A stretch of 64,000 nucleotides of DNA from Basidiobolus meristosporus CBS 931.73. Taxonomy: Eukaryota; Basidiobolomycota; Basidiobolomycetes; Basidiobolales; Basidiobolaceae. A program made the translations under genes and the position numbers. Positions 1-11,999 of the stretch are shown here, one piece after another. Location of the stretch: contig MCFE01000147.1 of assembly GCA_002104905.1 (NCBI GenBank), positions 90,507-154,506 of the forward strand. Reading direction: 5' to 3'. Each line of letters opens with the position of its first letter. Position 1 is the stretch's first letter. The notes under the pieces were generated by a model. The model was not told where the DNA came from, searched no databases, and worked only from the letters and a program-made list of their open reading frames with translations.

Positions 1-799
1 GTACTAAAGCTTCCAAAGTCAAAACAACTGTAAACTCCACCAGCAGGGACTGGATAAGAATTCAGCTGTGGTCAATAGTTACAAAGACAGAAAAGTATTG
101 TTGCCTGTACAAGAACAAACTTGGGAAAGAATCAAATATAATAAAAGATACCAACTCTGAGTATTCCTCACAAGTAGTGCCTCCAAGGTCAGTTGGCTGT
201 CAGTGCGGTTTCCTGGGAGTGTCCTGTGGTCTAGGGTTGGAAGTTCAGGTAGCAGCAGGTAGCAGTGATCACACTAATCAACAAGTTGGAATATTGATAA
301 AAGGGATGATGATTTATTGTTGAGGGATAGCCTCCCTTATATACTTTTCTTACTGGCTAAGTGATTACTAATCATGGTGTTCCAGAAGGTTCCGGATATC
401 AATAGAAATCTTAAGGACATCAGAATGACCTAAGAATGCTCTAAGTAGGTGCCAGAAGGTTCTAAGAGGCACAGCATATCCAACCAATCAGGGATCAGTA
501 TTCTAAAACCTGTGTTACATTGGGATACCATATATGGTATGGAAATGCTAGGGATGGTGACACGGTTTGATCATGTGTCATCGGTACTGGCGGAGGTACT
601 TGCCTAATATAGAAGCACTTATAGCCAGTAATCTTACATAAAGTGAGGGGTAACTTATGCAATAAGGTAAGCAGGTGTGATAGTCAACCGGCTTATGGGA
701 TAGTACTGATTGGGTAAGACAAATGGGAAAAAAACTAAAATAAGTGTAGTAGAGATGTAGGGAAGTAGAAAATAAGGGAATGAGCACATCTGTCAGTGG
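1..799. other. AT-rich repeat-derived DNA, no gene recognised
   Basis: I see no coding region here; both strands are broken by frequent stops. The stretch around 295-345 (a Tatgatttattg-like core followed by a short T-rich and TATA-like run) faintly resembles the middle of the copia LTRs found elsewhere in the window. It may therefore be a very old LTR of a related family, but the similarity is too weak to set ends. A 16-bp palindrome (ATACCATATATGGTAT) lies at about 526-541. Confidence 0.4.
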
Positions 800-1141
800 G
801 TGTCACTGTCACCCCACTACAATGTGATTGGGAGAGCAGGTAGATTTTGTGTTTAGACTCAATGCTTTATTTCATACAAAAGTAGTGCCTATACTTATAA
901 ATGATCTTGGCATAAAACCCACATAACATAGGCTTCAGAAGGTCCCAAGTGCATGTGTGCAAAGTTTGGGGCTGTTTATACAACCTTGAGACTTTTCATA
1001 TTCTGGGTGCCTGAGATTGTGGTGAAAATATTATATGTAAGTCCCAACAAGAAATCTGGTCAGTATTCTCCAAAATATGTAGGAAATGCTCTAATTACAA
1101 GTTAGGTGAATGTTTAGGTGGAATTACAAATTCTTACAACA
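800..1141 (-). repeat. Solitary copia LTR (minus orientation)
   Basis: This stretch aligns along its length with the well-defined LTR at 15,188-15,526. It shares the GATTGGGAG block, an 'atgctttatttcat' core matching 'atgatttattgaat', the 'gtgtgcaaagtttggggctgttt' region and the terminal TTACAACA. The left end has diverged from the canonical TGTTGTAAG start. No matching internal region adjoins it, so it is probably a solo LTR left by recombination, or an orphaned fragment. Confidence 0.75.
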
Positions 1142-2490
1142 TAATACAGGTCTGGTATTTGACTGGGCTTGGCTATAAGAGCAATGAAGCTGGTTTGCTA
1201 TGCTGGTTAGGCTTAGTGTACTTGAGAGTGCTAAATATCCAAGGTCTGGGTTGAAACTAGTACAGAACTATAGTATTTTGAATCTCTAGGACATAATCTT
1301 GATTTTCTTGAGACACCTGCTAAGCCTAAAGATTTAGTAGGCGTTATACTTTTTTGATCAAGTTGTATCAGGAAGCGTCAATAGACTGTATTTATTGAAG
1401 TCAATTTATGTGCTGATAGGTGCATATGACAAATGACTGCAGATATATTCAGATGTAGGGTAACATAAACCATAACTGGGATGAGTTATGCATGGGTTAA
1501 GGAAAATCAATAAGGGTACTAGATTTTATAATATAGTAACAACAGCAAAGTTTTAAATGTAGAAGCCTATGACTAAACAACTCAGTGAGTAGGCATTCAA
1601 TTAAGTAATGTAAGCTGAGTGGCATATGATTAGCAACTAGTTGTTATTTGGAAAACATTGCTTAAATATGATGGGTTGCTCCTGCTTACAAGTCAATATC
1701 TATACATTACAATGTGGATTTCACACAAACAAGAATCAGAGTGCATCTATAAGTGGAACTAGAATCCAGCAGGGAGAAGCATATATTTGCTAAACACAAA
1801 AATATATTTTGCAGATATTCTGGAGGTATTCATGGCAAAAATGGTTGCAACCAAGCATATACTTGCAAGATATATATATTTTCAGCAATGTAAGATATAT
1901 GGTAGCCTTCAAAGTATCATACCAAAAGCTATAAAGCTGAGAAAATGGTAGTGTGTCTATTGCAGTGGGTGTACATGTATATGTGGGCTAGTGAGCAGGA
2001 GACCATACTTTTGTTAACTCATACTATATGAGGAATGCCCATGGTAGTAGTGGGTAAGCAAATATGTAGGGGTGATTCCTAAGTGCCACATATAAATGGT
2101 GCAAGGGGAGGTAGAAAATGGAAGTCCCATTTGGTAAATCAGCACAGTGGCATTATACACATCTAGCATCAGGTTACTATGCTGCTGTTGTAATACCAAT
2201 AGAGGTCTGCAACTTGGCCATTAAACACTGACAAGTTACTTGCCTTATAAATTATTTGCATTTATTGGCTGGTTAGGTCCATTCAAATAGATATAGATTG
2301 TATTGAGATCATTAAAATACCATGCAAGTCTTGTCAACAGCTCAAATGAGCGCATTCAAGTCACTTACCCTATTTGGAAGTGGAACCAGAAAATCACTTC
2401 CACAAACCTGCTATAAGATTGTGTAAAGGGTCAACAGTTTCATGTTGCTGGCATTGTGGCTGCCTCATTGCTGGATCCTTATGATCAATA
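1142..2490. other. AT-rich intergenic/repeat-derived DNA
   Basis: No open frame here resembles a protein, and no RNA gene or tandem repeat is visible. It lies between two LTRs of the same copia family in opposite orientations, so it may be decayed element sequence, but I cannot show homology to copia internal regions. Confidence 0.4.
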
Positions 2491-2838
2491 TGTTGTAAGA
2501 AATTTGTAATTCCACCTAGTATTCACTTGACTTGGCCACCTACACCATTAGATACAAATTTGAGAGATTACTAACCTAATTCCTTGCTGGAATTATCTGA
2601 ATTATTTTTGCCAACATGTCTGGTATCCAGAACATGGAAATTCTTGAAGTAGTCTAAATGGGCCCAATTTTACAAACATGCTTTAACAATCCTCCTAAGG
2701 CTCTTCTACATGCTTGATATGCCAAGACTATGTAGAAGTACAAACACCACTTTACATTCAACATATCATCAAGTGAAGCCACATAATCTACATGTTCTCC
2801 CCATCAATATTAATATCTACAAGATTCTTAAAACCAGC
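2491..2838 (+). repeat. Copia LTR (plus orientation), 5' end of a decayed element
   Basis: It begins TGTTGTAAGAAATTTG and contains the same ordered blocks as the intact plus-strand LTR at 58,598-58,946 (ATTCCACCTA, GGAATTATCTG, CCAGAACATGGAAATTC, and a TATA-like block with CATTCAACATATCATCAAGTG). It ends near CCAGCA and is followed at once by a degraded primer-site-like GGCCCCAAGC. The length, 348 bp, matches the intact copy. Confidence 0.8.
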
Positions 2839-4200
2839 AGTAGGCCCCAAGCTGTTACTTCCTGCAATATCTACTACTACTCCAACTGTAACTTTTCCCT
2901 CTGCTAAAAAGTTGGATGGATCCAACACCAAGTGTGGAAGGTGTAGATAAAGATGCTGCTACAAGTACAAGGCCTTTGGGATTTTGTCATGGGAGACAAA
3001 TGCCCTAATAAAAGCATGAGAGAGGGAGCCTCAATGTAACTGGAAAAAGAACTAGGTGCCTCCTACTGTAGTTGCCTTAATGTTAAAGGCAAATTGCTGA
3101 TTCAATGCTGTAGAGCAAAAGTGGTAAAGAGTCCCTGGATGGCACTAGTAGACACATTTTAGTCATGTTCTGCAGCTAAAATAATATATCTTTGATGAAA
3201 ACTCCTTATCACAACTATGTTACCAACAGAAGAAATGAAAAATCAGATTAACAGAAATACCCTGCAGGTAGCTGAGATGGAATCTGTGGGTGTATCCACT
3301 ACTGATGGGGATGCAACATTTATTATCCTGAATATCGGTACAGGCAAGTGTTAGTGCCTTGTGTTGACCCTAAAGTCCTGAAGTGAAGATCTAACCTTGG
3401 ATTTCATATATGTGAGGCTCCTGGATGAAAAATCAAGAGAATTAAGTGCTAATAAGAAGGAAGAACAAAATGCTTAAATAATATACTAATAATTAACAGA
3501 AAAGGTACTCAAGCCTCCTGAAAGGATATAGTAGCCTGCATGGAAACTACTACAGAAGGAAAGGACACACATCAGACCAGTGCCTCAGAAAGAGAGGCAA
3601 TCAGCAGTAAAAGGCGGAATATGGAAGTGCTGCACAGCTGAGCATAGACTATTCATATCTACACTGAGTATGATCACAAATAGGGATTCTTTGATGATAT
3701 ATGTTGACCCTGGAGCTGCTCAATACTTTACACACCAAAAAAACTTCTTACCCAATGTTAAAAAATTCCAGTTGAAAAGGTTTTCATGGGTGACAACAGG
3801 ACACTTGATGAAGCTGGAGACAAATTATCCTTGTAAGCCTCAGGGGTAGTGAAGGAAGCAACACACTTATATTCATTAAAAGTATAAGAAATTTAGATCT
3901 AATTCACTCAAGTCTCTCTGGACCTATGCAAAACTCATCCTTTTGCAGGATGAAGTAAATACTCACAGTTATTGATAATTATGTAAGATACTCATGAGCC
4001 TACCACATGCAAGAATAAGTAGTCTGGTCAAAGCTCAGGGAGCTTAAGCCCCTAGTGGAACAAGACATAAGTGAAAAATCAAGAAAATATGCTCTGACAT
4101 TGATTGAGAATATACCTCATGACTTTCCATCCACTTGCACAAAATTCATGGGAAAAAGCAGGAAACTACTGTACCCTACTCCCCACATTAAAAACAAGTG
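2839..4200 (+). pseudogene. Decayed Ty1/copia gag-protease-integrase remnant
   Basis: Translated pieces on the plus strand follow the order of the better copia copies. A gag part begins with 'SAKKLDGS'-like residues at about 2,900. A CCHC-knuckle region ('RKGHTSDQCLRK') sits near 3,550-3,600, a protease segment 'VDPGAAQYFTHQKNF' near 3,700, and integrase fragments ('DLIHSSLSGPMQNSS'-like) near 3,895-3,950. The region from the protease to the start of the integrase catalytic core has been deleted, and many stops and frameshifts are present. It joins the LTR at 2,491 and is clearly inactive. The element breaks off near 4,200. Confidence 0.8.
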
Positions 4201-7200
4201 GCAAAATATGCTCACTTTCTGATCCCAGATGCTTGGTCATCTTCTACATTTGTGCACATTGACTGGCTGTTGCTTCTTATTCACACTCCTCACTTCCTGA
4301 CCCAACTGTTTCTCTGACTTTTATGCATACCAATTGATATTATTCTGTGGAAACTTTGCTTGTACCTCACTTGCAAATTGTAATGACCAAAAGAAGTCCC
4401 TACACCCTACACTAAGAGTGAGCTCAACCCCACACTCAAGAAGTAACTTCATTAAAATCCACCACCCAATATGTATTTCTGTTCTAATGCTTGATTTCCA
4501 TGATTTTGGCAGGAGTCCAATGGCTTAATGCCATTGTTCATTCACTGGTTCCCACATGTGCTGGTCTTCAGCCAGCACTGCAAGGTTTAGCACCTCATCT
4601 TCCAGTAATTTCAATATTCAAGTGCATTTTCTTGAGCACTGCTCTTGAAGAAGTGCTGCAACCTCTTAGTGTGCCTATTAATGTTATAAAATTCCACTGA
4701 AGGCATTGTGACAGTCTGTCAAGTTCTTGGCATTGTAGATTTGTCTGTTGGTGGGATCTCCATTCTGTGGACAATGGAGGATCTGGAAGCTGTGGTAGAT
4801 GAATGCCATTCTATGCAAGTTTATCTATCTTGCTGGAGTATAGCTCAACTCTCTGAGCTTCCAACTCTTGTGAAAACAGCTGCTCACTTGTTGGTAATTC
4901 TTCTTAGCTATGATGAGACTAAGTCTGTTCCAGGCATGCAGCATCAATTGGCAAGAACTGCAGTTTTTTTGCATGCTTCCCTGTGTCAGGCTTGTGTTGA
5001 CATTTTTCCCTTTATCTTTTCCTTTATCACTGCCAGGTCTTTCACTTCTACTTTGTCTGAGTGCTTCTTATAATGAACTACCTTTTCTTTATGATATATT
5101 CTGCTCCAATGCATCTGTTTTGGCCTGCTTGCACCTTGCTGGCACTATTCTGGCAACCTGATGTTTCTTTTATGCTTGTTTTGAGCTCTCAGCCATAGTT
5201 GTGATAGGCTCCTGACAAAGCCACTGGCTTTTATCACTGCCAGGTCCTCCACTGCTACTTTGACTGGGTGCCTCTTGAGAGCCACTACACCTTTTTCTCA
5301 ACAAATGCTATGCTGGTGCATCTGTGTCTGCTTGCTTGTCTCTTGTTGGTACTCTTCCAGATACCTTATGTTTCTTTGACAATTTGTTGTGCATCAGTGT
5401 TGAAACCTAGCCTATTTTACTCCATTAGAAGATCTAGTACCTTAACTGATTTTCCATAACCCAAAAATAACTAATCCCAGTTATGATTTATTTTATCACT
5501 TCTCAGAATCTAGTTTTAGCTGCTACACTGGATCATTTTTCATGTAGTCATTACGTCCTTAACTGATCTGCTAAGCCTTTCCCAGTGATTATTATCTAAG
5601 ATCTATACAACCAATTATCAGCTGCCAAGATATCAGCTGATTAATGATGCAATTTCTCATTTATCTTATTCACCTATGAACACCCCAACAGATTTCAGTT
5701 TGTCTAGTCTCTTAGTGCTTAGCAATTCAGCTTGATTAGAAGAATATATATAAAGTTTACTGAATCTCTTGGTATAGTATATTTCTCAACAAAACTAAAT
5801 TTGTGCCACAGTAAAATTAAGAATTCAACAATTCTGTTCTAGTTTCTACCCAGGCCTAGTATATCTAGCACTCCCCAGAACACCAAACCTAGCCTGCATA
5901 GCAAATCAACTCTGTTGCCTTCTTAGCCCAACTCAGCTATGTACAAGACCAATATTAGACCAGAACTTCTCTGTCAATATTTCTGTCGCTCTTAACATTC
6001 TAAGATTCCGCACTTGTTTTTCACTTAGGTTCTGTTAACTTATTCAAGAGCTTATTACACTTCTCTCTTGGATACAACATGTTTGTTTGGAGCTTTTAGC
6101 CCTGCTTGTCATGGGCTCTTGAGGAAGCTGCTGGCTCTACCATAGCACCCTTATTCTTCTGCCTTTTATAGTTTCTGCTATTCTTAAGATACTTTCTTGG
6201 CAAATTAATGCTGGCCCAAAAGCTGTTTGCCCATTTGAGTCCAGGATAATGCTCATGGAACAAGTCAAGCTCATTCTGCTTGGCCTTGAGTTCATGATGG
6301 TCCCATGGTATATTGGCCTTAAGGTGATGATGTGCTAGACTTCTTATGGTCTCCTGAATATTGGCCCACTCTTCATTACTTCACTCAATGGCTTCACAGA
6401 TCTACAGTGCGTTTTGATTTTTTTGTATTGGTATAAATACCACATTGTCTCCCTCCCATGCTCTACCTGGGGTATATATTGCTCTACACATATTATCTAC
6501 TCATCTGGTTTCTGGACTATTTTCTGATTTCTCTGGGCCATTGCATCTATCCTATCTGCCACAGCACCTAATTGCTTCATTAATGCTTTGGTATGAGCTG
6601 ACAACATACTTACTAATATGGGTGGTGGTGATTTTACAATGACCACTAGCTGGTCTTCAACTGAAGGTATGCTCTTACTACATTCCCATTGGCTTGAGCA
6701 TAATAGTCAGCTTGTGTCTCAACAGAGATCCTCTTTTGCCTACTTGACTGAGAGCCTGAGGAGTCTACAGTATTACCTTCAGTGGGCACACTGTCAACAT
6801 GGCCTTTTTGGATGAAGCCCCACTTGTTGCACTGAATGTCAAAGTAAGCTGTTGTTGAACCATTCTTCTGCTGCTATCAGCAGTGGGGCTTGGTTAGGAA
6901 TCAGACAATTTTGCTTTATTTCTTGGCAGCCTATATATGCAGGTGAGTCAAACCAAAGGGGAAATGGTGTTATATATACATGTGTATGTTGTGCCACCAC
7001 TTTATTTATAATGCTTACTATAGCCAGCCATCATATAGTCTTACATTTATGTAGGTGCAATGTCTCAAATTCAAGACTGTCTTAAGTTCACATGAGTATT
7101 GACCAAAAAGTGATATAATTGCATTATGTTGTTGAAGTGTGGTAATGGAAAGTATTCCATTACTACAATATATCTAAACCAATATTGCACTCATTTCTTT

Positions 7201-7804
7201 ATTTTGCTTTTTGCTATCGTAACACACAAGAGAAAGATCAAGAATTCCCAACTTTGAAGAGCAAATGCTCCAGACCCTGACAAGCAATCCACCCAAGAAT
7301 ATTATGTCATACAGAACACGTAGTAGCCAACACATGTTTCAAATTACAGCTCATTTGAAGCAGTACTTAAGGAGTTATGACCAAAAGAGTCCAACTATTA
7401 TATATACTATGCCTTATTGCTAGGATTACTATGGTGACTTTGATCGCGTGTAACTTTTGAACCAGCCAATCAAATCACGTGAAATTTTCACAGGTGGTGC
7501 GCCTATGTCCGATCTGCGCCACTGCAAAATTTTAGCTTCGTATCACGTGTATTGCTTGCGCAATTGCCCAAAAACTTTGATCCTTCAAAATTTTCATATA
7601 TATGACTTCCCCAGCTGAAAAATAAAGGGAGAGCCTCTCTTTCCAGAATCTCCACACTACGATTACAAGTTTAAAGGTTATAAGACTTCCCCTGCATCAC
7701 TTGCACTGTTGAGTATTCTGACTTTGATTGGTACTACATCAGTAAAGAGACTGCAAAGCTCACAAGAATCCAATCTAAGTTCTACAAGAAACTACCACTT
7801 ATCT
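4201..7804. other. Degenerate repeat-derived DNA of unknown origin
   Basis: No intact gene is visible. The plus strand is unusually rich in CT-type codons (Leu, Ser, Phe) and the minus strand reads as K/E/Q-rich broken peptides, which suggests decayed minus-strand coding sequence, perhaps a retroelement gag or ORF1. Diverged repeats occur: 'actgccaggtc...tccactgctactttg' appears near 5,026 and 5,236, and 'gagct..agcc...gtgat/tgggctc.tgacaaag/gaggaagc' near 5,185 and 6,093. At 7,440-7,560 there is a less AT-rich patch with two CACGTG motifs. Confidence 0.35.
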
Positions 7805-8056
7805 GTCGGAAAAGTCCCCTCTAAGAAACCCCTTTACTCTAAAGACACCCCTTTAGACACCCCTTTAGTCTAAAGACCCCTTTAGAGACCCCTTTAGGAA
7901 ACCCCTTTACTCTAAAGAAGCCCCTTTAGGCACCCCTTTAGTGTAAAGTCCACTTTAGAGACCACTACAAGAAGCCCCTTTACTCTAAAGACACCCCTAT
8001 AGACACCCCTTTAGAGACTTCTACAACACACCCCTTTAGGTTAAAGGGGAGTTCAG
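7805..8056. repeat. CCCCTTTAG-type minisatellite
   Basis: The motif CCCCTTTA(G/C) recurs more than a dozen times at short, irregular spacing, often as ACACCCCTTTAGACACCCC or CCCCTTTACTCTAAAGA. 'CTAAAG' and a terminal 'TTAAAGGGG' provide inverted partners to CCCCTTTA, so the tract could fold into short hairpins. There is no open reading frame consistent with coding. Confidence 0.8.
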
Positions 8057-8869
8057 AATTTCCATATTAGGAAATATTTTCTCAGAAAGGAAAGTGACTT
8101 CCAAACAAGGAAAAGTTACTATAAAAGTAAATAAGCCTATTAGTTGACAGAAGGCCAGAACACTGCTGTAGAAGTGATAAACACTGCCTACAGTATATTT
8201 TGAGCCCAAGATTGAGGAAATTAGTGAAAGTTATATCTTCTATTGGTATATCAAACTCCCAATAAACTATTTCAGTATTAGCATACTGGAAGTTGTTGTA
8301 TATTGTTGATTAGCCTCTACATTGTAGAACAAGCCCCAAACTAATCATAATACAACACAACAGAAGGTCAAACTGCTTGCCCATGGACAAGACTACTTTG
8401 ACTCAATGTTGTAAGAGAAGAGAAAAAAGACCATGTGGCTATTGTGGCAAGCCTCTCAGCCATGAAGCATGCAGACAGTATAGGAAGTATTACAAGATTA
8501 CAGCCAATGTTTTGCTACCCAAGTTATATTTGACCATTTATTGGTCACTACTGTGCTAACATTATCTTGCTGGCCAGTTGATACCTCTATATTGGCACCT
8601 GGCTGTCTTTGTCACCTTGCACAAACTGAGTCAGGTGAGTTTGTGATGTCTTTAGGCTCACCTCAGCCTTTTGAATATGGCACTCAGAGTGATAGCTCTG
8701 ACAAAGAAGGTTCACTGATGGATATTGAGCCTATCACCCCTAACAACAGCTCCATGTATGAGCCTGGTCAAATCCCTATATACAATATGACAACACCTGT
8801 TGGAACAAATGCAAAGGATACTTTATGGAACCAAGTCAGCCCAGTAATCCATCTACTGGTGAGTGATGT
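8057..8869. other. AT-rich DNA without a recognised gene
   Basis: A short plus-strand open stretch (8,541-8,912) encodes an acidic Ser/Pro-rich peptide ('SDSSDKEGSLMDIEPITP') that runs directly into copia reverse-transcriptase remnants at its end. It could be the linker between integrase and RT of a divergent copia element, but I cannot align it to the linker in the better copies. Confidence 0.35.
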
Positions 8870-9800
8870 AATGTTGTGCTACAAGAACCAGTCTGATGGG
8901 CTTGCTGACTAGGAAAACCTCCATTGGTCTGCAAGTTTAAAAAATGTTTATATTGTCTTAAACAATCACCAAGAGCCTGGAATTGTCAGATAGATTTTGA
9001 TTGGAATCTTTGAGTTTCTAAAAAAGTACTGCTTGCTATAGTGTATACCATAAGCCAGAAAGGGCAAATCCAGTTCCATTAGCTCTGTTTGTGGATGAGC
9101 TTATTGTAGCCACCAGTAACCAAGGGATGTTGAGGAGACTAAATTAAGCTTATCAAAGGTGTTCAAGATGTCTAATCCAGGAGAACTTGGCTACTAGTTA
9201 GGGATATGGCTCTGTATAGACAGTAGTACCAAGATTAGCACCCTAAGCCAGTCTAAGTATATTCATGGTAAACTCAAGAAGTACCAAATGGGAAACTGTA
9301 AACCAGCAGCTACACTAATGAAGACAAACCTTTACTTGATCAAAGCTCAGCCAAATTAAGAAAGCTTGGGACCATCTTATAGCCCTGACTTTCCTTATCT
9401 ATCTATAGTCAGCAGTCTGATATATATCATGCTTGTAGCATGTCCAGGTATTTAATATTCAGGGGGAGTTGTCAGCCAGCAAAATCTGAACTATGGATCT
9501 GATTACATTGTAGCAGTTCAGTGGATTTTTTTATATCTAAGAGGAACTGCAGATATCTGTTCACAGTAAACTTGTGAGAATTCAGGACTAGATCTTGTGG
9601 AATCCTCTGGTGCTGAATGGGGGTAAAATCTTGAAGTCTGAAGATTTACCACAGGATACACCTTCCTTTACTGTAAAGGCATAATTTTCTGTAACTCAGC
9701 AATGCAACCAACCATGGCTCTTTCCACTACAAAGGAAGAGTATATGGCAGCCTGTGAAGCTATTAAAGATGTGATGTAGTTAAGAAAGCTCTTTGTAGAT
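8870..9800 (+). pseudogene. Copia reverse transcriptase / RNase H remnant
   Basis: Broken plus-strand translation matches the copia pol found intact at 15.5-16.7 kb on the other strand. 'NQSDGLAD' corresponds to DQPDG, 'KKCLYCLKQSPRAWNCQIDF' corresponds to KKSLYGLKQLPRAWKCKIDF, and RNase H pieces are visible at 9,470-9,800. Stops interrupt every 20-40 codons. It has the same strand as the gag-integrase remnant at 2.8-4.2 kb and could be the distal half of that element, separated by later insertions. Confidence 0.75.
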
Positions 9801-11152
9801 TTAGTCCTATGTCAATATCACCCCTCATCTGTTTAATCTCCTGGGACATATGTTGCAATACCTCATGATGGAAGGTTGTCCTCTATTCCAGAAGTTGTTG
9901 TCAAACCTTTGACAATGCTTAGTAAACATGTCTGACAGGCCACCTGGTAGTGATTGCAGCAACTTGCTCAGCATCACTTTTGTTTGTTACAACACCTCCT
10001 TCATGCTCCTCTTGTATTTGGTCACTTCCTTGCCCTCTTCCTCTTCTGCATCCTATTCAACATCCTAGTCCCCTTCTTCATTCTCTTTGCTCTCTACCTT
10101 CACTCCTGGCATATACTCAGATACTGCCTGCTTCCATACTTCTTGTTTTATGAGGGATTACATTCATTTTCTCTACTTTTATACATATTCTGACTAAGCT
10201 GATGGCCCATTCTTGTTATCTTTCCCTTTAAGGTTACTGAGCTTCTTGCTCCTATGCCACATCCATCTAGCCAGTAGTGAATCACTTCATCTACATATTA
10301 TACCATATTTTTATTTTGTTAATATCAATACTCTGTTACTTTATTAAAGCTCAAAACTGCATTTGCAAAATTATTTGTCTTTAGTAACCATGGATTTTTG
10401 TTCCATCACTTGGCTGTTCAATTGTTTCTCTACTTGATCAAGAAGTGATTGATTTTACTATCAGTTAACTTATCAGTCTAGGCCCAACTCTCCTTTGTAT
10501 GCTATAATCTAAATATACCACTTGGAGTACTCTATAATGAGGCAACATCAATCTAAGCTGAAGTTTGTTTTGAAACTGCTCAATTGAAAGGGCTTGCATT
10601 CTTCTCAGCACAACTGAATCACCTGCTATTTTGTCGCAGTTCTCTTCAGATATTTAGAACTTCCAAGGGTACTACTACCAGAATTGGTAACTGTACTGCT
10701 CTTCTTGCTGTTATCTTTCTCTATAGTAGACTCTTGGTCCTCCTTTGGGGCACAAGAGCTGCTATGGCAGTGGTAACTTCCTCTTTTAGTATTGGTCCCT
10801 CAGTAACAGGCCTGAAGCTTTGCCCACATGGGTGGCTTATTAACTGTGTTGGTGCTGTACCTGATGCAGTGTCTCTGAGTGCTGTGTAACTATTTGTTCT
10901 CTCCTGTCCTGTAGACTTATTTTACTTTTATATACACCAACCTCATTATATTATACTTTAGCCTCTCTTGTGACTATACCATGGTTCCATTCTGTGATGG
11001 CTAGACAAACCAAGGCCACTACACATTGGGTGCTGTGGCTTATTGATCAAAGAGCAAGCTATTGATGCTGATATTGATTTTGAGGATAATATCTGGGTAT
11101 ACTTTGGAGTCAACTAGGGTAGACAGCTACTAAATTGCTCACATAGTACAAT
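9801..11152. other. Degenerate repeat-derived DNA
   Basis: No gene is visible. On the minus strand, about 10,190-9,940 reads as a Lys/Glu-rich broken peptide ('KQEVWKQAVSEYMPGVKVE', then an E-rich run) with several stops, consistent with a decayed gag or ORF1. The remaining sequence shows no feature I can name. Confidence 0.3.
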
Positions 11153-11886
11153 AGACTTGTTCTGTTGGATAGTGCCACATTGAGCCATGAGTGCCAAATG
11201 ATGCCATAGTGTGCCAGGGAGGCTAAGTGAGCCTATACTTGGCCACAGTGTATGAAACATAGATCTGCATCTTCATGCAAAGCAGCCCCTGTGTTTCACC
11301 CATTGTGTTGGAGAAAATCCATTTTTTGGCCTTTTTTTTTAGGTCAATGTTGTGCAGGATATGTAAGAGCACAAAAGGATTGAAAATATGCATTTGGTAC
11401 TCAATACCCATGGCACTCTGAATCTAGCTCCTGTGGCTTGTAACAAGTCACAACAATGCATGGCACTATCTTAGTCCACTAATACTATCTGGCACTATAA
11501 GTGCTTTGTATAGATCTTACTTTAGGGCTAATAATTAAATATAGTGCCAGATAGTATTAGTGGACTAAGATAGTGCCATGCATTGTTGTGACTTGTTACA
11601 AGCCACAGGAGCTAGATTCAAAGTGCCATGGGTATTGGGTACCTGATGCATGTCTTCAGTTCTTCTATGCTCTTACACATCCTGCATAACATTGATCCAC
11701 AAAAAAATGTCAAAAAATGGATTTTCTCCTGCATCACAGGTGAAACACAGGGGCTGCTTTGCATGAAGATGCAGATACATGTTTCACACTCTGTGGCCAA
11801 GTATAGGCTCACTTAGCCTCCCTGGCACACTATGGCATCATTTGGCACTCACGGCTCAATGTGGCACTATCCAACGGAACAAGTCT
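11153..11886. repeat. 734-bp long inverted repeat (two 347-bp arms, 40-bp spacer)
   Basis: The arm at 11,153-11,499 is the reverse complement of 11,540-11,886 with a modest number of substitutions. Outer ends are AGACTTGTTC(C/T)GTTGG and inner ends are GGCACTATA. The 40-bp spacer (11,500-11,539) is AT-rich. The arms carry many short GTGCCA/TGGCAC motifs and short peptide-like frames that mirror each other because the arms are homologous. It could be a fold-back element, a pair of terminal inverted repeats that lost the interior, or a simple inverted duplication. Confidence 0.9.
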
Positions 11887-11999
11887 AATTATTTGCACAT
11901 CAGAGCTTGCCAATAACAAAGCCAAGCTGTTCTATGAAATTCCATTCCCATGTGGCTGTTTATTGATAGTCCCTACAATACACAAGTGGGTCTGTAAAG

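Noticed and set aside
578-787. Open frames of 60-70 codons in the first 3 kb
   Set aside because: No motif, no compositional coding signal, and they lie in decayed repeat DNA; expected by chance.
7800-8056. CRISPR-like array
   Set aside because: The repeats are short, irregularly spaced and the spacers are not unique; the host is eukaryotic. It is a minisatellite.
9950-10193. Hydrophobic plus-strand frames that look like a membrane protein
   Set aside because: They result from reading the complement of a Lys/Glu-rich broken minus-strand sequence; the hydrophobicity is an artefact.
11223-11816. Three similar 62-64 codon frames suggesting a repeated gene
   Set aside because: They are mirror images created by the inverted repeat arms, not separate genes.
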